64,000 bases of DNA from Omphiscola glabra (lineage: Eukaryota; Mollusca; Gastropoda; Lymnaeidae): positions 25,543,618-25,607,617 of the forward strand of contig OZ024809.1 in NCBI GenBank assembly GCA_964017045.1. The letters are read 5' to 3'. Positions 24,701-36,700 of the stretch are shown in pieces. The position numbers were made by a program, and so were the translations under genes. The notes under the pieces are model-generated. The model had not been told where the DNA came from, made no database searches, and saw only the letters and a list, made by a program, of their open reading frames with translations. Every line of letters begins with the position of its first letter. Position 1 is the first letter of the stretch.

Positions 24701-27700
24701 GGTATGGTACATGCAATGTAGAGATGGTATGGTACATGCAATGTAGAGATGGTATGGTACATGCAATGTAGAGATGGTATGGTACATGCAATGTAAGTTT
24801 TTTAATCAATTATTTTTTTTTTTTCAAATTACGATAAAAATGTGAAAATTAGATACAAATTTCCATCAAAACAATGTTAATTTATCCTTGCATAGTTTTT
24901 TCATAAGGAATGCTTTTAACCTATCCATCCAGTTTTCTTTATTTTATTGGACAAATTGGGAGGAAAAGTTTTGTTTTATTTTGATGTTTCATTTATTTAC
25001 CGTATCTGTTGTGGTCTCCTCTTTCTCCTCCTCTATGGTCACCTCACTACTAATCAACTCCTCCTTGGCCGTCTCATGCATGACAAGAGAGGCCTGAGTT
25101 TTTGTAAGGTCATTCTTAGATAGGTCTAGTTGAGTGTCCCAGAACCTAGTTGATTGAACGGGAAATCTAAAATCAGTGAACCTATTCTAAGTCAAAATGG
25201 AATGATTTGATGTTTAATGTTTTAGTTACTATGTAAACTTTGCCTTAGTAAAAAACAATACACATTTTATTTGAACTTCAACATTTATGTTCTGATTCAA
25301 TAAAAATATGAATTAAGTTTTGGTATGAATTAAGTTTTGGTATGAATTAAGTTTTGGTATCAATTAAGTTTTGGTATGAATTAAGTTTTGGTATGAATTA
25401 AGTTTTGGTATGAATTAAGTTTTGGTATGAATTAAGTTTTGGTATGAATTAAGTTTTGGTATGAATTAAGTTTTGGTATGAATTAAGTTTTGGTATGAAT
25501 TAAGTTTTGGTATGAATTAAGTTTTGGTATGAATTAAGTTTTGGTATGAATTAAGTTTTGGTATGAATTAAGTTTTGGTATGAATTAAGTTTTGGTATGA
25601 ATTAAGTTTTGGTATGAATTAAGTTTTGGTATGAATTAAGTTTTGGTATGAATTAAGTTTTGGTATGAATTAAGTTTTGGCATGAATTAAGTTTTGGCAT
25701 GAATTAAGTTTTGGCATGAATTAAGTTTTGGCATGAATTAAGTTTTGGTATGAATTAAGTTTTGGTATGAATTAAGTTTTGGTATGAATTAAGTTTTGGT
25801 ATGAATTAAGTTTTGGTATGAATTAAGTTTTGGTATGAATTAAGTTTTGGTATGAATTAAGTTTTGGTATGAATTAAGTTTTGGTATGAATTAAGTTTTG
25901 GTATGAATTAAGTTTTGGTATGAATTAAGTTTTGGTATGAATTAAGTTTTGGTATGAATTAAGTTTTGGTATGAATTAAGTTTTGGTATGAATTAAGTTT
26001 TGGTATGAATTAAGTTTTGGTATGAATTAAGTTTTGGTATGAATTAAGTTTTGGTATGAATTAAGTTTTGGTATGAATTAAGTTTTGGTATGAATTAAGT
26101 TTTGGTATGAATTAAGTTTTGGTATGAATTAAGTTTTGGTATGAATTAAGTTTTAATATGAATTAAGTTTTGGTATGAATTAAGTTTTGGTATCAAAAAG
26201 TGTTAGCGAATTAAGGCTTTAACTTTTAAATTAATTAAAAACATTTTTTGATAGTTGATAAATCATTTGATGAAAGCAATTTTTTTTTTTTCAAAATTAA
26301 GCATGGAAGAATAAGTTGCGTTTACAAAGTATCTGTTGGCAAAGTTTTACAATTAGAGATTTTGTCACAGACAAATACAGTAATTATTCAAATATCAAAA
26401 AGTGAGGACTAAAATTTATTATCTAAGTCTGGAAATTTTCATAAACATGAAACCAATATAATTGCATTTTCCCTATTTTTTTGGTTATATATAATGGCTT
26501 TAGTAATATAAATCTATTTACAGCTTTCTGAATCAATACAGGACAGTAGAAATATTAATTTGTAAAGACACTTACTTAACAAAGTGAGCTGATGTGACAA
26601 ATCTAAGTTACAGCTTTCTGAATCAATACAGGACAGTAGAAATATTAATTTGTAAAGACACTTACTTGACAAAGTGAGCTGATGTGACAAATCTAAGCTG
26701 TTCCCACTTGTCACAAACCAATAAGAATTTAGGATTCTTTAACATCTCAGCAACACATTTGAAAGTTTCCCAGAATGTCCAGAAATCCTAAAGACATCAT
26801 GTGTGATTATGGACATCATGTGTGATTATGGACATCATGTGTGATTATGGACATCATGTGTGATTATGGACATCATGTGTGATTATGGACATCATGTGTG
26901 ATTATGGACATCATGTGTGATTATGGACATCATGTGTGATTATGGACATCATGTGTGATTATGGACATCATGTGTGATTATGGACTACATATTTGACAAT
27001 TTACTTTTAAAACAGAAAAATACATAATAATGGGGCAGCGGCATAATGATGCTTTTATTTAAATTTAAAAAATTGATATCAATAAATGTTTTTTCTTCTG
27101 CCAATAAATATAATGATTTTTTAAAGTAAAACTATTTTCCATTTATTTTTTGTTCAAAATGATTATATTTTTAGTTTTAATCTGTAATAATTTTTTTTTT
27201 TAAATGTGTATTTGACTTGTACCTTATATTTGTTCAGCAAGTTTTCAAGAGTTTTGACCTGTACAACAACACTTGTGGACAAATTGTTGTTTTCTCCATT
27301 TCCTGTTTAAGTAAAGAATTTTTGACATGGACATTTTTTTATAACAAAAAAGCATTAGTTAAGTGCTATCAGTACAATTTAAAACTCATAAGTAGAAGGA
27401 ACAAACAAAAGTTAAACTGAAACAGTATCAAATTAATAATAATAATAATAAAATTTATTTAAAATCACGCTTCATCCCCAAGGGCTCGAAGCGCGGTACA
27501 AAGTCAACTGTATTAAAACAGACATTAAAACAATATATATTTTTGATGGATTGGAGTTCTTATATAGCGCTAATTCCATGCTATGGTAGCATGCTCGCGG
27601 CGCTCGGATGTTAGATGGTCGAGAGGCCTCACTGCTGCCTGTTAGGCGCACGTGAACTCCATCTCCCCATCTCCGGGTTTCTTCTCATCAGCACTTTCAT

Positions 27701-30700
27701 TTTGTAGGGGCAGAACCAGTTTCTGATCCCCCATCTATAGTTAAACTTGATGAAGTCACAATGTGTTGAAGACTTTTGACAAACGACCTTGCATTGTAAT
27801 CCTAATCGTGTTCCCCTGACGGCAGCCATTTTTGTATAACACCTTATTATATTTCAACCCCTTCCTTTGAATTTGATACTGTCGGTTGTTCCTTCGGCAC
27901 GGAAAATGTTAAATTTGTCCAGTGCCACTGCTGAATCTGGTAACGTTTCGTTAAGCCATGTTTCTGTCAGGCACATTAAAGAGCTAATACGAAATTGATA
28001 GAAATGCTTACAGAAACAACCCACGTCATCCATCCTGTTACGTAGTGATCTAACGTTTCCCAACACAACATGTGGAAGAAAGTCTCGCTGTCCTATGTTT
28101 CCGCATTTTAAACGAATGCCTCCCCTTCTTCCCTGCTTTCTTCCTTTTAGTCGTGAATTGGTCACCATTTGTTTTTGACATGGCGGAAGTTTACAAAAAT
28201 GGCGGAAGTGACATTTTTATACCAGGCTGACTATTTTGATATCCAAAGTCCCTATTAAAGCTGTTTCCCGCGAAGAAAAAGACACAAAACATACAAGAAA
28301 ATCATCCTTAGTAGATCGATTTGTACTTGAGTGAAACACAATTAAATCTAACATGTAAAAACTGTAAAAAAGGCTGAAAAAGATGCACTGATGCAATCAA
28401 GTCGCCTGCATAGCAGCGCCCCGGAAGTAATAAAAAAAAAATGATAGGACTGTTTGGGAATATAAATTTATACATGCGTAACTAGTAGCTTACCTTTTAC
28501 CGCGCAAGTCATCAGTCATCCATTTCCCATTATCCCAAATCCTGTGGCGACGGGCACGCTCTCCCAAATGCATAAGGAAGGGACTAGAATAAGAGCCCAG
28601 AACATTCCCTGCTCCTTCACAACCTGGCAGGCTAAACAGGGTCGACGGGGACCCAATTTTTGCGGTCGAAAATCAAAGATAAACTCTATTTCACTTAAAA
28701 TTGCCACATGGAACATCCGCACACTGCTTGACAGAGACTCGACAAACTGACCTCAACGACACACGGCGCTCATTGCTCATGAACTGGCCAGATACAACAT
28801 AGACATCGCCGCCCTAAGTGAAACCAGACTCTCTGGCAAAGGTGAACTCACGGAAAAGCTTGCTGGCTATTCTTTCTTCTGGAGTGGACGAGACCCTGAC
28901 GCAAGGCGTGAAGCCGGAGTTGGCTTTGCTATCAAAACCTCTCTTGCGAGCAAGCTCTCCAGCTCTCCAGAGGGAATCAATGACCGACTCATGAGGTTGA
29001 AACTCCCCCTCTGCCATGGAAGGAAGGCTGCCACTTTAGTCAGTGCCTATGCACCCACCATGACAAACACAGAAGAGTCCATAGATAGGTTTTATGAGGA
29101 CCTGAACACTGTCATCTCCTCCACACCGACTGCTGACAAACTCATAATTCTTGGAGATTTCAATGCACGTGTCGGCAGTGACTTCACCTCCTGGGGAGGA
29201 GTGTTGGGGAAGTATGGTGTTGGAAAGTGCAACAGCAACGGCCTACTGCTACTACAGACCTGTGCTGAACACGGCCTTCTAATAACAAACACCACATTTA
29301 ACCTGCCTACGCGCAACAGGACCTCCTGGATGCACCCCCGTTCTAAAAACTGGCACCTAATAGATTATGTCATCGTCAGAAATAGGGACCGGCATGATGT
29401 GAGAGTGACTAAGGCCATGTGCGGCGCAGAATGCTGGACGGATCACCGCCTCATTGTCTCAAAGTTGAAAATTCACATCCAACCTAAGAGACGACCTCAG
29501 GCCACCAAAGCTCCGAAACGCCTCAACATCAGTAAGCTGAAGATCCCTGATGTAAGACAAACCTTTGTTGACACCCTGGATGAACGCCTTGATTCCATAA
29601 CACTGAACAACCAGGACGCGGAAGCAGCGTGGACCACACTTCGTGAGACGGTATATAACACAGCCGCTGAGCGCCTCGGACCCTCTATCAAAAAACACAG
29701 GGATTGGTTTGATGAAAACAACACAGCAATCCAAATGCTACTTGAGCAAAAACGTCGGGCGTACAAAGCCCTCCATGATGACCCAATGTCAGCAGCAAAG
29801 ACAGCTGCACTGAGAAACATCCGCAGCAAGGTCCAATTACAACTGCGCCAGATGCAAGACTCCTGGTTGAATGCGAAAGCTGATGAGATTCAGGGCTTTG
29901 CAGACAAAAAAGACATGAAAAACTTCTACAGTGGCCTGAGAGAAATCTATGGAGTTACAACCTCAGGCTTTTCCCCTCTCCTTAGTGCAGACGGTTCTAC
30001 CCTCATCACAGACAAGGAAAAAATCTTGGAAAGATGGGCGGAACACTTTAAAAATGTGCTGAATACGCCTTCCATCATTAATGATGAGGCCATTGAAAGA
30101 CTGCCCCAGGTCCTAATGAACAAGTCACTGGAAGCTGTCCCAACTTCTGTCGAGATACAGACAGCAATCCGTCAAATGTCCAATGGTAAAGTACCTGGCT
30201 CCGACATGATTCCTGCCGAAATCTACAAAGAGGGTGGACCAGCGTTGACGGATAAGCTATTGCGTCTATTCCAGATCATCTGGCAGACGGAAACTGTACC
30301 ACAGGACCTCAAAGATGCCTCCATTATCCACCTGTACAAACACAAAGGAAACCGCCAGGCCTGCGACAATCACCGCGGAATTTCACTGCTGTCCATCGCG
30401 GGCAAGATCTTGGCCCGAGCCCTTCTGATCCGCCTAAATGCACATCTGGAGCAAGGCGCAAAACATGGACCTATATTCCACATTTATTGACCTGAATAAG
30501 GCTTTTGACAGGGTCAATAGAGATGGCCTGTGGAAAATCATGAAAAAGTACGGATGCCCAGAAAAATTCACCACCATCATCCGTCAGCTGCATGATGGCA
30601 TGATGGCCAGAGTGCAGGACAACGGTCAGTCATCTCAAGCATTCCCTGTCACAAATGGTGTGAAGCAGGGCTGTGTCCTGGCTCCCACGCTCTTCAGTAT

Positions 30701-33700
30701 TATGTATTCTGCAATGCTGTCTGATGCGTTCAGGGACTCCACCACGGGCTTGCCAATCCATTTCCGCACCGATGGATCGGTCTTCAACCTAAAGAGGCTT
30801 CAAGCTAAAACAAAGGTCAAACATACCACCATCAACGAGCTTCTGTTTGCGGACGATTGTGCCCTCAATGCTGACTCTGAGGCTGCCATGCAGCAAAGCG
30901 TTGATATCTTTTCTGAGGCCTGCAACAACTTTGGACTAACAATCAATGCGAAGAAGACTGAGGTATTCTATCAGCCAGCTCCCAGTAGGCCCTACGCTGT
31001 ACCCAACATCATCATCAGCGGACAGCGTCTTAACGCGGTGGATAAATTTACTTACTTGGGCAGCACCCTCTCCAGATCTGTCATCATTGATGATGAAATG
31101 AATGCCAGACTTGCAAAAGTTAGTGCCATATTTGGCAGGCTCCGCAGCACTGTTTGGGACAGGAGAGGTATCAGACGGGAAACGAAGATCAAGGTCTACA
31201 GCGCAGCAGTCCTCTCGACATTGCTCTACGGGTGTGAAACGTGGACAGTCTACCAGCGTCACGCTAAAAAACTGAACCATTTTCACACAACCAGCCTCAG
31301 GAAACTCCTCGGCATCAGGTGGCAAGACAAAGTTCCTGACACAGAGGTTCTCGCTAGAGCGAACCTACCTAGTATCTTCACCACCCTGATGCAGTATCAA
31401 CTCCGTTGGATGGGACACGTTGCCCGTATGGAAGATCACCGGCTCCATAAACAAATATTCTATGGTGAGCTCACGACAGGCAAGCGCTCCCAAGGAGGTC
31501 CAAAAAAACGTTACAAAGACTCACTGAAAGTGGCACTAAAGGCCTTCAGCATCGACATTACTAAATGGGAGCAGACCGCCCAGGACAGAGTCAGGTGGAG
31601 ATCAGTGGTCAAGATAGGGGCTAAATCTTATGAAGCCAGTAGGATGGCCACCATTGAGACACGCAGGCAAGCCCGAAAGAACATTATTAAAGTCACGACT
31701 GCACCAACTATCCCCTGCCCGCGGTGCCACAGACTATTCCGAGCACGTATAGGATTGGCAAGCCACCTACGAACCCACCGTAACCCACCCCCCTAACCGG
31801 ATGACTGGATGGTCCTAGTCGATTTGACGGACGAACAACAACAACCTTTTACATATTCATATCTGTGACAGAAGATATAAGTCATATTCTATATGGACAT
31901 TGGCTTCAGTAAAAAGTATATATTAAAACATTTACCACTGCTACCCAGTTCAGTTGCTTCTTCCAAAATCATCTTCAACCTGGTGATTCTTTCCTGGAGT
32001 TCTTGGAAGTCTCCATATCCATTCCAGTTCTCAGCTAATGTGTCCTCAATGAACTGAAGAATTCTGAGCAGCTCTGCTTTGTCAGTAACAGCCATAGACT
32101 GAAGCAAATTCACCTAGGCAGAAATATATTTGAATGTACAAGCTAAAAACTAACTGTGCACAAATAAAAAAATAATATTTAATTATTTTATAATTAAAAA
32201 TGACTCACATTTATTATTAAAAATACAAATGATATTCATATTTTTTTCATCTCCAATTGAAAACTTGAATTTGATTTTTTTTAAATAAAAAAATAAGTTA
32301 TATTAAGTAAGTTGTAACAAATGGATAACAATAATAGCTATTTAAACAATAATATTCAATAGCAATCAATAGATAAGAGAATATGATCGAACTAATACCT
32401 CTTCTTCTGTCCAATCTCTAAAGACAAGCAGCATAAAGGCAATCATTTGATAGCCAAGACGTTTGACACTTGAGGTCCACAATGATAAGAGTTGAATGCG
32501 AAGTCTGGAATTTAAAAAAACAAATTATTCCCGAGAAATTGTATTTGTCACTTAAATCTGTAATACATTTTTCAAAGATTCATACAATTAGAAAACAATA
32601 GTTTCACAGACTTCTTACTTTATTGCTGCATCAATAGCCTCCCCACAGGGAGCCGGTATTAAAATAATGACGGCTGGTACAAGTCCAACCTGTCCTTTTT
32701 CATTTCTGACCTGGATAAAAATTTTAAAAAAATAGGAAGTAATAAGCATAACAAATGTAATGTTAGTAATGGAACTCTTGTCTTTATGATCAAATTTATT
32801 TCATTGAGCTTGGTAGTAAGACAAATTGATTGATAAGTTAGAAGATTCTTTATTTTATTTTATTTATTCTGAATTAAGAAAGAAAAAGTAAAAAGAAAAT
32901 GTTAATTAATTACAACAAAAAAAAAAAAAAAAAAAAAAAAAACAAAAAAAAAAAACAAAAAAAAAAAAAAAAAAAGCAGTACAAATATATTTTGAGAGAT
33001 TTTTAAGTAAAGGTTTCTAGAAATATGCATCTGTCTTAAACAGAATATTTTTTAAAATAACTACTTTTTGAGGACATGAGAAAATTTATTGATAAAATAT
33101 TGTTTTACCTGCCATTTCTTTTTGTCTGAGTTATCTATCAGTGTCAAAGTTTCTCCTTCCATAATGTCCAGCTGAAAAAAATAAAAATAATTTTTAAGAT
33201 TTTATTATTTTTGTACTTTTACTTTGAAGCTGTTGAAGCAAAACTTTAGTTTCATTCATCTTTTGAGGAAAAATATTTGTTTGAATGTTGACATAAGATT
33301 TTTAAAAAAATGTAATTGGAAAATTGCAATTCTTTGCCTTACCCCTTCTGTTGTGTAATCTGTCAGGGCTATGACAGGTTTGGGATCATTAAGTGACCTT
33401 AATCGTAAGGGCACAGGAACAACTTGTTTAGCTTTGTCAAAAAGGTAGTCAATCTTAGTCTGCCATTGGAGGTAGGCCGCTAAAACATCCTAAAGAAAAT
33501 TTGTAATTCATTAACAAAAAACATATGATTGTAGAATTCATGTTTTAGGCTGTACATTGGGGTTTAAAAAATTACATTATGTCCTTAAAAGGATTAGTCA
33601 AAAGGTACATTAATACAAAAGGGAAAAAATTGAATATTTCAAGTGATTGATATTCATATGCTTAAGCAATAGCTGCACAAAATCAAATTAATTTTACCCT

Positions 33701-36700
33701 TATTTCCTGTAGCATTGCCTCAGCATCAGATCTGTTACCAAGAAGTTTGGACCTGTCAAATGAGAGGTGGATGCGAGAAAGTGTTGTATTCATCCAATAC
33801 TCAGCCTCTTCTACTTCTTGAAAATACTGGAAATCAGATGACACCAATTAATCAGTCACATCATATATATAGATATCCTTGCTTCAATGTTAATTCAAGT
33901 ATCCAGAGTGAAAATCACTTCAATCAAATTAATTTTATGCCATGATACAGAAAAAATTGATAGCTATAAAAATTAAAATAGTTAATAAACACACATTTTG
34001 TTTTTAAAAGATATTTAACAAAATGAAAAAAATAAATTGAAGATTTAATACAATTTTTTTCTCTAATGACTCCAAGTCAAACTTCTCCAATAAAGCTAAT
34101 TTGTTATTTCTTGTTCAAGTTCAGTTTGAGCTTCTTTTTATTTTTCTAAATATCAGAGAGAGATCTTTAAAGTAACATGGAATTTTATTGAGTATAGATT
34201 AGTTATTTCCAGTAGTTTAGGGTTACCTCTTGATAAGCTGCAGCATTCCTAAGGTGCACCTCTGCACATTGCGTTACTTGGAATATCCACCTCCAGTTTT
34301 GTCGTACTGATGCAATGCAATTCTGAAAGGAGAAATAAACAAATAACAAAGGGGAAGTCACATTATACCATATTTTCAAACCCACAATTCATGACCTCAG
34401 TCAGTTACCTTTATAAATAAATTTCCCTTCTAAGGTTTAAATTTCACATGGGAAGAGTATATGCAAGTCTAAACATTTAAGAACAAATTTTCGGATGTTA
34501 AATTGTTTGAAGATTTAAATGACGAAATAATTAAACTTCATTTATATATTTTTAAAAAGCCTAAATGGTCAGTACCTGAGCTGTTCTTGCCAAACTCTCA
34601 TTGGACTGAGTTGGTCCACCTTTCTGTTCAGCTGTGTCATTGCTGTTGGCAAGATGTACTGCCCTGGCATCAAACTCATTGGACAGACTCTGAGGGAGGA
34701 CAACAATTGTTAAACCTAAGGCTCTAAACAAGTACGAAGTATTTTTTGAAATATAGTTAATAATTTATTGTATTAAAAAGGCATTCTAAAGCTAAATTTA
34801 CGTAGAACTTTAATACGTTTTAAAATAACCATTTACTGTGTTATAGAAGTAGTTTAAGTAACAATAATAATTCTATTAAAATACCATTTTGAGCTCACGT
34901 CAATAAAACTAGTCATTTATTGTCAAATATTTACATTTAAATTAATTCACATTTGTTTTAGTTAATCTTCCTTCAAAAACGTAACATACATTAATACATC
35001 TATTCTCACAAACTCCTATGTGACAGAAAAGAAATTCCTCTCACTTACCTGCACAAAGTCTTCTAAAGAAGCAATTTGATTGATAACTTCAAGGCATGAA
35101 TTTCTTTTCTCTGACAGCGCCTGTGTAAAATAAGAAAATCCATTTGACCCCGAAGAAAATATGGCAGGAAATTTGTGCATTTGTTTTTCTAGGTACCCTC
35201 TTGGGATCCTATATAATAATTGAGTAGCCTACTTGGAGAGCTATGGAGCATCAAATCTCCATAATAATATAACAATTTTAAAAAGCATAAAGAAATAAAT
35301 AATGTAAAAAAATTACTAAGTCTTCAAGACTAGACAGCAAGTAATAATTTTATTTACATAAACAAAAAGAATGGAACGTTTATTCTACTTTTTTATATTT
35401 AAAAAAAAAAGTCATAATAGTCATAGTCATAGGCCTAAACATAAAATTTTAAAAATGTATGGTCTTTAATGTGTTTTATGATTTAGGCGATCTGAAATAT
35501 TAATATATCTGCTCAGTAATTTCATTTAAATTTTTTATTTTCTCTAACTCTAACCATTAAAATTAAATTAATAAACTTGCCTTTAATCTTGATACACAGG
35601 AATGATTCATTAAGACAATAAAATATGTAAAATTATCATTATCAGATGTCTAGCAATATAAAAATCTTCCACTTACTTTAACAGAATCATAATTGCCATT
35701 TAGTTCTTTGGCAGATTTATCATCTAATTCCTGCAAAAATACATTTCAAACATGCTTAAAATAGGTTTATTACCTTGACTTGAAATAAAATACACCCCCT
35801 TTCCCTTTTTTTTCTTCCCCCCCCCCCCCCCACTCAAATGTTAGTGTTAGGCCTGCATCCTATTCTGTTTCTCTTCACACTCAATAACAGCTAGTTCCTA
35901 ATTAACAAATATATAAATATATATATTCATTTACACCCATCTGCTACTTAGTATTAAATATGTCAAACTGACCTCTTTGTCCAAAAGCGTGTCAATGTTT
36001 CCGCGAAAATTCAAAATGTCCTTGACCTTTGATTGTTGAATTGCGAGAGCTTGAAGAACACCCAGTTTTCCCCTTCCAAATGGTGCACTCTCCATCTCGC
36101 CCTTGAAAAAGAATTAAATATTAACTTTATCATTATGATCCAATTTTTTCTCTCCAAAAGTATGTGTACTTGTTTGCCTGTTTGTATAAAAAAAAAATGG
36201 CAACAAATTGCGTGGTGAGTTGATTGTACAATGTTGTCAAAGTTTATTAATAGTATTGATACTATTAATGGACTTTGTGGTTTACTTGGCTTGGTGATTT
36301 GTTTGGCTAATGATTTTTTAAAAACAATATTTAAATGCTCGTTTCATTAAAGTTAAATTTTCACACCACCCAGATAGGCCATTTGGCCGTCTACACCCAT
36401 TAAATGAGTGAATACATGGCGTTCATATGATACAGTCCACACCCCCCACCCCACTTGATTCTGTAACTACCAATAAGTACTAGAGTCAAACATTCTGAGA
36501 ACTCCGTGCTGGGTTGCGTAAGCGACCGCGTCCTCGAAGAAATTCGGGGGCGTCCACATGGGGTTTTGCCTCTTCGCGGCGTGGCGGACTAGTAGGGGGG
36601 ACTTGTCCACCCGAAGCTAAAAAACCCCGGCCAAACGCATGACTCCCAACGCAACGGGAGCTGCCACTAACATGATTACTAGTTGCTGTTAATGGGTATG

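Larger units (their letters stand above)
28501..31843 (+). mobile_element. Nearly complete APE-type non-LTR retrotransposon, antisense in a spectraplakin intron
   Basis: The element of about 3.34 kb is bracketed by ACCTTTTAC at 28,492-28,500 and 31,844-31,852 (target duplication, though the last copy touches the AAC tail). The single ORF encodes an AP endonuclease (KIATWNIRTLL, ALSETRLSG, VSAYAPTM, LILGDFNARVG) and a reverse transcriptase (NHRGISLLSIAGKILAR, FIDLNKAFDRV, GVKQGCVLAPTLFSI, LLFADDCAL), and ends in a C2H2-like CPRCHRLFRA...SHLRTH. Clade not assigned. Inactive: a stop at 28,748 and a frameshifting deletion near 30,458. Confidence 0.93.

Noticed and set aside
24303..24809. Long overlapping minus-strand frames (TISTLHVPYHLYIAC repeats)
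   Set aside because: The 25-bp unit is open in all three frames, so the frames are by-products of the array, which lies in an intron.
27437..27520. Possible tRNA-derived SINE
   Set aside because: No A or B box promoter was found; the segment fits a LINE 3' tail better.
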